DNA from: Apis mellifera
Lineage: Eukaryota > Arthropoda > Insecta > Hymenoptera > Apidae
Direction: 5' to 3'
DNA length: 64,000 bases
Assembly: GCF_003254395.2 (NCBI RefSeq)
Contig: NC_037638.1
Location: 253,001-317,000 of the forward strand
In this document: positions 9,201 to 20,896 of the stretch, in pieces
How positions within the stretch are numbered: the stretch's first letter is position 1
Layout of the letters: the number at the start of each line of letters is the position of its first letter
The notes under the pieces: generated by a model
What the model was told of the DNA's origin: nothing
Database searches by the model: none
The model's input: only the letters and a program-made list of their open reading frames with translations
Translations under genes and position numbers: made by a program

Positions 9201-11875
9201 CGTAATTTTAATCAGAATGCGCATCGATCAGAGACGAGTATTGGTGAACGTAAGAAGAGGAATTTTATCCGTCGTTTACTCTCCCAATCCCTCTTTTTAA
9301 CGCGTGGAAATACACGTCGATGGAAAAGAGACTCGTTCCACGTGCATTTTTCCATATATAAAGAAAAGTACTCGAGCGTGGAAAGCGATCGGTGAAACGA
9401 ACGAAATAAGATGCGAACGAGTCGATTAACGTATTTATCCGTAACTAATTTTCTAGGCGTGGCGATATCGCCGTTGCACTTTGGCAGGGTCCAAACCGCG
9501 TTCCCTATTCCGTATTTTTTTCTTCCCCTTTTGCCTTCCTTCCTGCGTCTCTCGTTACGGGAAACTGAGCCGGGTTTAAGGCTGTATCCGCTAAAAGGTT
9601 TGCTCAATTATTCAAGGGTGACGTCAATTATTCAAGGGATGCCGGCGCGCTTGACAACTTTGCTCTCTGCGTTGACTGTTCGGCATCGAAACGTTTGCCT
9701 CGGAGAATAGGGTGGTGGAAAACGCAGCTGTTTCGAAACGGGGAGGAGAAATAAATATTCGCGCGTATCGGGATAAGAGGGAAGAAGAAAAAGTAGATAG
9801 AAATTTTCTTTCCTTTCTTTCTCTCCCTTTTTTTTATTTTTCTCTTCCGTAAATAAGCGCGCAGACGTAATGATTTTTACGTATTGCCAAGCGGCGTCGT
9901 CTCGTTGCCACGAAGCGGATAATAGATCGGAATAAGAAACTTGGATGAAATCCTCGTCGAGAATGGAAAAGAGGGATAAGGGGGGGGAAGGGAGAGCGTA
10001 GGGTTCGAACTTTGCTGGGGAACGGAGAAGGAGGGAAAGACGTCCAGTCTCTCTCGATATATTCGTAGTCACGAGTTGACGGCGCGACAAATTGGCTGAG
10101 CGTGTTCGTGAAATGCCGGCTGTATTATGCGAAATCCACGGCAGAACTCGCTATACGTTATAGAACTTTCAGCCTCTTTTTCTCCTCGTTTTTTTTCCCC
10201 TTTCTTCTTCTTCGCCTCCTTTGCCACCTTCCTCTCCTCCTTCTCCTCCCCCTTTGTCCTCGTTGTTAGCTAAGGTTTTCCCTCGAGAACGAGTTCTCCT
10301 CAAAATATACGTCCGCGAATATCTTTTCCACCTGTTTGACAGACGGCGCGCGAAAAAGCAACGGTTACGATTCGAATTCTGTCGGAATTCGGCCGTGGTA
10401 ATTGGTCTCTGGTAACCATATATATATATATGTATACGTATATCGTGCGACGAGACGATGGAAAATGGATCGCGATCCGGTAGCGATCCTCCTCCTCCTC
10501 CTCCTCCTCCTCCGTCCAGACCACGCGATCTTCGATCACGTCGATGATATTCGATCCGTAATTTATCCGACCGACGATCGACCACTTCCTTTATCCGCGC
10601 ACGCGACACGAGGCGCCTACGCGAGTCGCGGTCGACGCGATATCGCCGCATCGAAGGATTTTCCATCTTTCGACGTCGCTTTAAATATAGTTGGCTCCAA
10701 GTTGGATCAATTTCGATCGAAATTCCAATTTTCGCGACGAAAATTCGAATAACGAGCCCCGCGTTTTACCAAGTAACTCTGCTCGGAGAAACGGCGGCGG
10801 CCCGTCCTCGGGGACAAAGAACGCTTTATCTCGACACCGACGATGCCTCGAACGGCTCGCGATAAACGAAACGAATTCGTAGGTGTAATAATAGGTGGAT
10901 GGGGCCTCGAGACGGCTCTCGATCCGAACTCTCCTTTATTCTCTCTTCCTCTTCATTTTTTCCCATTTATCCGGATCGAAGAGAATGGAGAAGGAGGAAG
11001 GGTTGAAAGGGAGGGTGAATAAAGATTCATCCGCAAGTAAAGATCCGTCGAAAGTGGCTGCGTATTTTTCTCCTAGCGTGGCGGTTTTTAACCTCGACTT
11101 TTACGTGATCTGGGATAAGAAATATCGGAGAGAAAGGAAGATCAGCCTCTCTTTCTTGCCCGTTTTTGTTTTTCGACGAGCCTCGCTTCTTCTCGCGGTG
11201 AGTCGTCGATGATACGACGATCGGATAACGCGTTATCGTTAAGAAGCGAGATAGGAGCGCACGCAAACGCGAAGATATCGTTGGCAATTTTTCGTCGGAT
11301 GGGTGTAACGCTCGGCCGCCGCCATTCGCTCCCGTCGATTCGTGGGAAAGAAAAGGGGAGCGAAACAAGAGATTCGGGGGGGAGAGAAGCAGGAGGAGGA
11401 AGAGGAGGAGGAGGGCGGGTCTCCTGAGGAGCCGAGGGGAGCGAGAAACGAAACGAAAGAATTTCGACAAGTTAAAGGCTATTCGTCTGGGCTATTTCGC
11501 GCCGGGAGGATCGAAACGGGAGGAGGAGAAGGGTTTCGAAAGGGGTTTTGGGAAGCGAGTATTCGAGAATGGGCAAACTTTTCTCGCCCCTTTCCTTTAT
11601 TTATTTTCTCTCCTCGATCTCTACGTTTCTCTCGCGAGATAATAATAATAATAATAATCGATTGAATCCGATTGAACGCAAAGTTTGACGGCTACGTCTA
11701 CATAGGAACATACCTCTCCTTCCTCTTTACAGTCGCAGGTCAGCCTGCCGTGAGAATCGCAGGAGCAGGGAGGATAGTCGCATCTGTTCATCGAATTGGT
11801 CAGGGCACCCTTGAACAATCCGCTCCAAAAAAGTCCGAGGATAGCGCTTCCCAACACGAATCTCCTTGCTTCCAT
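6208..11875 (-). CDS. Uncharacterised type I transmembrane protein with LRR-like ectodomain, two coding exons
   Basis: Exon 1 is 11714-11875 (54 codons, start ATG with A at -3 and G at +4) and exon 2 is 6208-7605; the donor is GTATGT, the acceptor TTTCAG, both phase 0, giving 519 residues. Seen in the protein: an RR-led hydrophobic signal peptide (about 1-26), an N-terminal cysteine cap (CDYPPCSCDSHGRLTCDC, 32-49), about 270 residues of irregular 20-26-residue repeats of the type IxNCxIxSIExxAF, a C-terminal cysteine cap starting SCDCRM at 330 with further Cys at 394 and 415, a serine run (360-371), one membrane helix (about 418-444), then CCRRRRR and a 75-residue tail ending TTEL. All eight N-glycosylation sequons I find (77, 85, 104, 127, 267, 300, 345, 386) precede the helix, which supports an extracellular N-terminus. 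Caps plus repeats resemble leucine-rich-repeat surface receptors, but I cannot name an orthologue. Codons are strongly GC-rich at position three, unlike highwire. Confidence 0.85.
6666..6692 (-). repeat. Coding trinucleotide repeat: serine stalk of the membrane protein
   Basis: The plus strand shows GAGGAGGAGGAGGAGG-type repeats, read as TCC/TCT serine codons on the minus strand. They encode two serine runs split by Phe at residues 360-371, between the second cysteine cap and the membrane helix. A near-pure trinucleotide array like this is likely to vary in length between alleles. Confidence 0.7.
9604..9641. repeat. Short tandem direct repeat
   Basis: Two adjacent copies of TCAATTATTCAAGGG, offset by 20 bp. 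The spacer between them creates TGACGTCA. Confidence 0.7.
9619..9626. promoter_or_regulatory. Perfect CRE/ATF palindrome TGACGTCA
   Basis: An exact 8-bp consensus site for CREB/ATF bZIP factors, lying at the junction of the two 20-bp direct-repeat units inside the intron of the membrane-protein gene. The match is exact; function is unproven and a single 8-mer can occur by chance. Confidence 0.25.
10487..10512. repeat. (TCC)n trinucleotide microsatellite
   Basis: About nine uninterrupted CTC/TCC units in the intron of the minus-strand gene. Confidence 0.85.
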
Positions 11876-13148
11876 CTTTCTCGATCTATCCCCCCCTCCC
11901 TCTCTCTCTCTCCCTCTCTTCTCGTCTTCTCTTCTTCTCGAACACGTCGGCTCGCCTCACGCCGAGTCGATGTCAGCTGATTCCACGTCGAGTCGACGAC
12001 CCGAATTCCCGCGTCTCGACATGCCTGCGATATATGTCCCGCGACCGATAATGCTATCTCCTCGATATATCCAGCTTCCGAAAGCAACGAAATCGAAGAG
12101 GACGCACTTGGAAGTCCCGTGTCAGTTGGTCTGACACGCCACGCGCCACTACGTAATCCTGTCGGTCATATTTGCACCGGGGATCAACCACTTATCTCCG
12201 ACCGAGCCGTTTTTTCACCGCTCGTCATTCGACGATCATTCGCGATTTCCCCCGATATTCGACTACGTCCAAGTCGTCCTCGTCGTTATTTTCCTTCGTT
12301 CGACCGGAAACGTCCAATTACATCCATGACGACGTGCGGCATCGTTGACCATCACGACCCGTTTCCACGGATTTTCCCACCTTGCTCCAATCCCCTGCCG
12401 CTGCAAAACGATACAAAAATCGGTCAAACACTTTCCTCGCGCTCTTTTCCCTCCTTCCACTTCCACGATATTTCTTTCTTTCGCGAGGACAAATTAGATC
12501 GCGCGAGCGTTTTTTTCTCTCGTTTCACTTCTCTTTTTCCGGCGATAGAACGACGCTAACGTTCACGACGAATGAATCACGGATAGAGGCGTACCGCGCG
12601 ATAAAAGACACTCGTGATCCCCCCCCCTCTCTCTCTCTCTTTTCTTTCTTTTTTTATCGCTGCGTATTCTCGCATGATTAATTACGAGCAACATTATCGT
12701 AGACTTTGTCGCCAGCCGCGAATCGTCGAATTTTCGAGAAACGAGGAAGAAGAATGCGAAATTCTTTTTGGAAAAAGGAAAAAGAATCTTCGATCTGGTT
12801 TCGGTGGTTTACGGAGGAAACAAAAGAGGGGGAGAGAGGGAGAAAACGTCTGAGAGAATTTAGCGACCTTTTCGAAATTTAAATCCGTACCGTTGAAAAG
12901 GAACTTTTATCAAATTCACCGGGGGTGATTTACATATGAAAACGGTTTATACTTCGAGGCTATTCTTCCTCTTACGTGCGCTCGAAACGCGCAGCTGCGA
13001 CGCAAGTTGGCCGCTGGCGGGTTTTCTTGTTGTAAAAGCACGCGACACGCGTACACCGAGCTGACACACGCTCGATACACATGCCGTTCCAAGTTAAACA
13101 CTTTGCCCCTCGGGAACGGGGAACGCGATTACACAGTCACCGTGTACT

Positions 13149-13172
13149 TCTCTCTCTCTCTCTCTCTCTCTC
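13149..13172. repeat. (TC)12 microsatellite
   Basis: Twelve perfect TC units. Confidence 0.95.
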
Positions 13173-13510
13173 CCTTTCGATCGCTCGAGCGAGCGCACCT
13201 CGACGCGGAGACTAAATCTCGATTCGAGAACCTTTCGTCCCGAGATATTTCGTTTAACGATAAAACGCGCGATCGAACGTCGCATCGCGTAATTGCTATC
13301 GTTCGAACGTTGCGCAATCGAGGATGGATGAGAGACAGGGAATATCTAGGAATATCGGCTTGTTTATCAACCTACGTATCACGCGGAATCCACTTTCGAG
13401 AGGGGGAGGGAGGTGGGGGGAGTCGTTTAAGTATTCTCACTCGTTATCGCGGTGAAACTTTTTTTCTTCGCTCGATGTAACCTGAATTCCATTTACTCGA
13501 CCGAGAAACG

Positions 13511-13531
13511 GAGAGAGAGAGAGAGAGAGAG
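13511..13531. repeat. (GA)10 microsatellite
   Basis: Ten perfect GA units. Confidence 0.95.
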
Positions 13532-16500
13532 GAGATGGTGATACATTACGGCTTTTTAGTTTCGTTCGAAAGAAATTACGTTATTATCCGAAACGAAAGT
13601 TTTTAAGATAATAACGCGTAATTTTACGGAGGGAATATTGGAGGGAATTGGATACTCTCCCGTGAAACGTAATCCCACCCGATGATAATCGGATATTTGT
13701 TTAACGTTTTAACACGAATTATTCGTCGATTTAAGAAAAATCTTAATCGAACGTATGAACGCGTCGCTCTTCAAAGAAACGTTTATTAATAATTTCGATA
13801 ACGTCGTTTAATCGCTGTTCCTCTTAAATTTACTTTCAATCGTAAACCTTGGAAGCGATAGGAATCGGTATTTAAACGATTTTCCGCTGGTGAAACGAGA
13901 TTATAGTGTTGGCTCGTGTTTCCTTCCCGTCACCACTCCGTTAAAAAACCGTGTAATCTCGCGCCACGTGTCTTCTCCACGCGTTTCGACGAAAAGAGAA
14001 ATCGTTTGCGGAGGGTGGCGTTGATTTGCCGCGAAAGAAAATCGGTTCTACGGCGGAGACGTAACCGGCGATTTTAATGAATTAACTTTCCATTGGGCTG
14101 GCTGGAGTACAAAGCGGAGCACGAGAGGGGGGAAAAAAGAGCGCATCAATGGCCGTGAAAAGAGTGGCGCGAATGAAAAGGCGAGGTGGGTGGTGGTCCG
14201 ATTCGAAAGGAAGGAGAATTTTTCCGCGAGCTCTCTTAATCTCTTCCGCTCTCCTCTCTGCCTTCCATACCGATACGAGAAAAAAGAAAAACGACCGGTC
14301 GACTTGTTGATTAATTTAACGAGCACGGCTCGCGAATCAAAAGGGTTTTAACGCGTCATTACGCGATCTTTGTTAATCTCGCCCTGCGATACCGCTGCAA
14401 TAAACGCAATTATGTTTACGGGAAGGGATAAGGGCGTTCAAAGGCCCCTTTGGAGGAAACGATTCTTTTTTACCGATTCACGAATTTTCCGAACGAGATT
14501 GTCTCAAAAAAGGAGCTAATTATCGCAGATTCGGAGAAGAGGAGGAATTGGATAATCCACGCTTCGCACGCACCGATCGGCTACTTCCCGGCCGTTCCAA
14601 GGTTTACCGCTCGGGTAAAAACGCGGAACGATCGCGTACAACCGGTAACGAGCGGCGGCGCAACCGGTTTTCCCTTCGAATCGATACGCTTCTTTGTGCA
14701 TCGTATTTCCGCTCGGAATTCCGATTTTTCCCGAGTAGGCGAACGCGATCGAGCGTGAGCGATTAATTGTCCACCGGCACACGCGCGCACACACAACATT
14801 GGACACAATCGGAATAACGAGTGTACGAACGACATGGAGAGAGAGAGAGCGACGCGGAAAATGTAGCGAGAGGAGGAGGGGATGTTCGTAACGAGAAAAG
14901 CGAGAGGAAGGAAGGAGAGGAAATGGACGGACGAATCGATGCGACGATGGCCCAGCGTGGAGAAGAGAAAATTGGCACGCGGAAGAAGATGTTGACCGAT
15001 TTTAACGATCGTAACGATTAAACGCAACGCTCGCGTTACTTCTATGTTCTTCTCGTTTCCAGGTTATTTCAAACTAGTATCCTAGATCTCCACGCGACAG
15101 ACGCACGAGTAAATATCGCTTCCTGTTACGTGACTGACTTTCCGTTCGAGCCGCGCGACGACCGCCCACGCGACCCTTCCTTCCTTCGTCTGCCCGGAAA
15201 ATTTGGAATACGCCACGGCGAGGTGGTGGCGATCTCGTTATCCGTCTCTTGTTGGGGGGCGTCGATAACCGGGAGAAAAAGAAGAAACGAGAAGCTCGTT
15301 GGTTGGCGGAGGGTTCGAGGTCTTCCTTAAAGGGATTAAGATCGGATATCTGGAAGGTCAAACTGTGCCCGTTACCCGAGCGAGACAACGGGTAATCCCG
15401 CAATCACGGCCGAGCTTCTCTCGTTCCTTCGAGATACACGATCGATTCGATTAATCGTTCGCGTCGCCCTTACTCGGGGATAACGGAGGGGTTGCGATTT
15501 CGTCGTTTCCATCGGACGGAGGAAATTGTCCACCGATTGATTCGTATTCGTTATCCCGATTTCGATATCATCCGTGATTCGTTGCTCTTCTTCTATATAT
15601 CCGACAAGTAGCGTAGATTGTTATCCTCTCCTCTCCTATCGTTTATTTTCGATCATATTTTTCGCGAACGCGTTGCCTCGCGAAGAACATTTACCAAGAG
15701 AGAGATAAAGGAGGAATAAAAGGGAGGAGGGGGAACGATCGTTATTTTTATCCACGCGTTGCGACCGAACCCGAAGAGAAATTATGCGCTTACGCGAATC
15801 GTTACGCGCGATAAAGCGCGTTGCATCGGGCTAAGTCAATTTGCCGCGCGAATACGCCCCGCTCGGTCAACCGAGATGCGCGCCACCAGTTTTTTCGAAA
15901 AGTGGGAAAAGAAAAAGAGAAGAGAGAAAAATTTCCTTTTTCGGTAAACATCTCGTGGAAAAATCGATACGTACGCGTGTAAAGTCGTATGCGTTCGATA
16001 AACGTAAACCGAGTGCATCGCGCACGGTATGCACGGTCGCAGCTGCGAGGAGGAAAAAAGAATATCTCCGAATCGACAGCTGTGCGCCGCTCCGCGCGAA
16101 CAATTACGATACGTCGTAATTATCTCTATTTGGAGCTGCCAATGTCATCGAGTCGTTCCTCGTTCCGAGCGTGTAGATTTGAAACGACGATCGAAGATCG
16201 CGAAAAATCGCGACGAGAAGATGATCCGAGCGAAATCGAATCGAGTCGAATTTCCCCCTTACGAAGCGGACGGACGCTTCGTCGAAGACGACACGCGTAC
16301 AACTGACACGCGCGCGCCCACACACGCAAGTACGTGCCACGTGGGAAACGATGCGTTACCATTCGATCCGCGCGATCGGAATATATTTTCGCCGCCTCTC
16401 GTCTTTGCACGAGATAACGCGACGACTCGCTTTGACCGAGTTCGCTTCTATACCGGACAGTCACACCCACTGTTTGCATCAGCCGCGGAAAAATCCATCG

Positions 16501-19500
16501 ACGCGATGGATTTCGCGACGCGATCTTTTCCAACATCGTCATCGTCGTTTGCACGATCGCTGTCAGTCACGGGGCATAGTTATGCAATCATCTTTCGAGG
16601 ATGTTCCGCGCCGCGGCCTGTGTGCACGCTTTGTCGCCGATGGAACGTCGTTCCACTCCTCGAGGATCGAGAGAAGAGGAGGAAACGAGTTGCGCGCGAT
16701 CCACGCCTCCGTAACCTTTTACATCGCGCGATCTTCGCTCCAGTGAACTTTTCACTGGAACCACCGACCGAGTGTATTCTCGCGTTAGAGTATCGCACTT
16801 TCTCGAAGATTTTTTCCTTCCTCCTTTATTTTTCTCTCTTCGCGTTTCTCCTTTCTTTTTTTTTTTTATCCTCGATCGAAGAAACACGAAGGAAGTAACA
16901 CACTTTGTTCTCTCGCGATTAATCGCGTAGAACGATTGAAGAGTGGGGGGGGAAGAGCGGGAGATGGGAAGAAAGAGCGAGACGTCGAGATACTACGTAA
17001 TAAAGATGATGCGCGTACGCGTCTTTACCTCGGTATCTCGAGACACGATACACCCGTGACGCGACGCATACGACGCGCGAACAGCAACTGGCCGCCTTTC
17101 GAATTCGCGGCTGGTTTGCACCTCGACGACGGTTATCGCGCGACACGAGTCCTCCCCTCCCTCTTCCCTCGCATCTCCCCACCACCGCTCGTGCTTCAAC
17201 CTTCCCCTTCCCCTTCCCTCTCCCCTCCATTCCTCCTCACCCTGTGCACGCTTCTTCTCTCCGGCTTGTCTTGCGGTGCCGCATGGGAAATGCCGTATCC
17301 CCACCAAAACGAGCAAGCTGCCCTCCCTCGCGTGCTTCTCAGTCGGTCTTTTGCCACCTTGAGGTGTGCGTTGTTACTCGTTCCCGTCTTCGCTCTCTGT
17401 GTTTCCCCTTCGGGAGTAAAACGGGAGGAAAGAGAAAAAGAGAAGAAGAGAGGATAAAAAGTTTGGTCGAGCAACAAACTTATATTTGTCCGGTACACCG
17501 TTATCCGGTAACCCGTTCTTGCTCCGTTCTTTCTTCCCCCTTCCCCCCGTTCGACTTCATTTTTCGCGTGTATCGAATCGATTCGCCCTTGCACCTTTGA
17601 GTTATTGAAGAGAACCACTCGAGGCGTTCGGTCCGTTCCTCCCTTCCCTTCCCTTCCCTCCCTTCTCTTCCCTCTCTTTTCCATCGTGTCGCGTGTTCGC
17701 ACGAAATATTTGCACGTGAACGTAGGTCACGTATCACGAGCCATACCGACCATGTTTCGCGGCAACCTGGACGGATACGTCGCGCGAACGTATACAGAGA
17801 TCCGTGATTGAAAACGGTACACGCGAAACCGAGCCAGGTCCCGCGTTGTTACGTTTCGTTCGTTCGTTCGTACGTTCGAGTCGATCGAATTTACGAGCCG
17901 GACCGCGTCTTAACGGTCGAGTCGAATTCGCGTGCGAAACGAATCGGTATTTTATTCAAACGGCCTGCTCGCTCCCCGTTATCTTATCCCCGTATCGATC
18001 GAATCTTCGTCGTTTACTTCCTTTCTCCGTGTCTCCCCTTTTTCCGTGTCGCGCACCGAATTCCTTATCGGTTGCGCGCGATAAACCGCCACGGACAACA
18101 CCGTGCGAATCATTCGCAGTCACGAGCGTTATTTCCACCGATTATTTCAATCTCGAGTCTCGGTTTTTTTTTCTTCTTCTCCCATTTCGTTTCCATTTAA
18201 GAATATCGAACGTCGGACAAATTGGTTAAACTCATCGGGCTTGTAAAAGGTTGTATCGGGCTTGGCTCGACACACGTGTCCTTGAATAATAATAAAACGC
18301 GTATATCGGAATTTACGATTTTCGATGTGGTATTACGATACGTTTAGAAATCTCGCGTTTAATAAGTTTTATATCTGAGAAAGAAAGAAACTGTGCAGCT
18401 GTGGAGAAATATCTCTCAAGAGGTTACAATCGTCGTAATCTCTGTATACGTTTTAAATATACATCCCGATTCGAACGAGTTTCTTGCGAGTTGCGAGAGA
18501 CAGAGACACGTTGTTTCGTTTTAATTAGTAAGAAACGAAGCGATTGAATTAGAATCTTCATCACGAGGGATCTAAATAGTCGGAGCGATCATCTGTCGAG
18601 GCTAATCGAATTGACACTCGGTCCACGATTATTCCGTAATTTATTTTCCGCGTATGGAATCTTTTAAGGATAATCTTCCTCTTAAAAAAGTTACGTCAAC
18701 ATTTTTCTCCACGCGTTATAATTTTATTCGCAGAGAAATCTCGGCAAAACGTTGAAAAATCGTTCTCTCCGTATTCGAATCCGCTTTTCCATCAAGTCAA
18801 GATCGCTGTTGTTTGTCGTTTCGGAATTGCTTCTGATCTTTCGTTTTAAATCGGTCTTGTGCGACATTCTCTCGAGAAGAGAGAAAAAAAAAATCGAAAA
18901 ATCTAGTGAAAAAAATAATCCCCTCGAAGGATTTTTTTCTTCGAATTTGCTATTACGCGTTCGTTTCGTTCGATTACTCGACAGATTTCGATCTTCTCCT
19001 CGTTAATTAGCCGGTGATTAATCGCGATGAGTGGCCAGGATAAAAAAAAAAAAAAAAAAAAAGAAAAGAAAAAACTTCTCCACCGTGTGAAATCGCCAAA
19101 GATGATCGTTCATCCTTCCTTCCGTTTTTCAATCTTTTCAATTCGAGCGATCATTTTTTCCTCTCCGCTCGTTTCTCCACTCGCCGCGATGATTTATCGT
19201 CCCATTATTGCAGCCAGCGTGTTACTACGCGTCTTTATTTTCATAGAGGAGTTTCGAAACTACGATTAATCTCTCTCGGGGAATATGGGGAGGAAAGGGA
19301 AGGGTGTTTTTGCGCGGCGAGGATCATCCGAGAATTCGATTCTAATTAAACCGCATTTCGGCGCGCACAGCTGCCCGATTCGAGTTTCGTCCCGTCTCCT
19401 CGAACGTGGAGAGTGGATGGGGAAGGGAGGAGGGAGGGAGGAGGGAACACATCCGTCGCGAATTGGGCGCGTGCACGTCGCGCGTCACTCTTGCTCGAAA

Positions 19501-20878
19501 AATCTCGCCAACAATTTCCACGATATTTCCCGTCCCGAGCTTTCCATCCGTTTGATCTGCCGCCGCCTCCGCCCTCTAACGCGTATAAACTCGCGCCTTT
19601 TATCATCACTGTCGGGACGTCAGGGATGATATGCGGCCCTTACGCAACTCCAACGCCGGAATCCAGACAGCCGTACAATTCTTCTTCGCCGCGGAATCAT
19701 TTATGCGACGATTTATAAACGTTATACGATCCCCTGCCTTACGACCAACGGAATCACGAGTCGCGAAAATGCAAATTTAACATCGATTCCCGGCCGATTT
19801 CCACGATAGAGATATATATGTGTGTCTTCGTCACTTTCAATCTCCTCCTTCTTTCCTCTATCGCGCTCTCTCCTTTACCTCCATTATCCCCCATCATCAT
19901 CGTCGTCCTTTTCTCGCACGTTCTTCTTCTTCTCGAAAACGCGTCGCATACCAGCGGGGTCCTGGTCAACGATCGCGGCTCAAATCTCACGCGAATGATC
20001 GCGCCGTAATTTTTCACCTCCGACGACGACTCTCGGTTCCGCCGATAAGACCGCTGCCTTTCGATGATCGATTCGTCGAGACGCGATTCTCCTCCGTTTG
20101 TCCGACACGACACGTTCCCTTTCCTTCCTCCACGATCCCCCCTCGGGTTTCCTCGGCTAAAATATCGGAAGGGGGCGAAAATTAATCGCGTGTCCATGGC
20201 CATTTTCGATTTCCGAGCCCAACGATCGATCCACGCCCGTGAGAAATTGAACTGATTCCATCGGTAATTATTTCCATCCTCCCCTCCCCGTCGGGAGCCC
20301 CTTGAATCCTGCTGCCGGACTCGGCCACCGTCCACGCGAAATTGTTAATTACGGTGATTAATTAGACGGTGGCGGATAAAAGTAGCCGGCGTATCGATCG
20401 ATCCATTTCCATCGTAATTCGAACGACGAATTATCCGTGCATCTATATATATATTGTTGTTCCTTGTCGTTGGAACAATGTATGGACGGTAAAGAACGAA
20501 ACGTGTTTGCAACGTTTTCCAGTTTCACGTTATTCTACGTTATTCGCGTCTCGATCTCGAGTAAATTATCTCGTACGCGTACGCGTTACGCAATGTCCGC
20601 GTCGTTTCCTCGCGATCGAACCAACTACTCGGCCTAGTTCCGCCACTTTGAGAACGAGCTCTCGCGTTTTCCACGATAACTCGGTGATTAATTCCGCGTC
20701 ACGTTCGCTCGTTAAATCATAGTCCGCGGCGGTCCGATCAACAAGTGTTACTTCTCGGCGGGGAAAAAACCCGCTCTCTCTCTCTCCCTCGCGCTTGCCA
20801 GACATTCGACGAATGCCGCGAGATCGCCAACGCTCCTAGGAACGCGAATCGTCCCATCTATCGCTATTTTTTTCCACC

Positions 20879-20896
20879 ATATATATATATATATAT
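20879..20896. repeat. (AT)9 microsatellite
   Basis: Nine perfect AT units. Confidence 0.95.

Larger units (their letters stand above)
7606..11713 (-). other. Single 4.1-kb intron of the membrane-protein gene
   Basis: Bounded on the minus strand by GTATGT (11713 down) and TTTCAG (ending 7606). Both ends are phase 0 and the joined protein reads naturally from CDCKEEGE into ELVLTTDGD, so no middle exon is needed. The intron holds CT arrays (8217-8238, 8707-8726), a CGAA tetranucleotide run (about 8343-8357), a TCC array (10487-10512), a TA stretch near 10418-10441 and a short direct repeat with a CRE palindrome at 9604-9641. No other gene is supported in it. Confidence 0.75.

Noticed and set aside
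10004..10020. GGTTCGAA, checked as a tRNA B box
   Set aside because: No matching T-stem, A box or acceptor stem at the right distance; other GGTTCGA occurrences (15313, 36914, 50733) also failed.
16029..16898. 289-codon plus-strand open frame
   Set aside because: Arginine/serine/phenylalanine-rich with no conserved motif; long antisense frames overlap it. High CpG lowers stop frequency, so length alone is not evidence.
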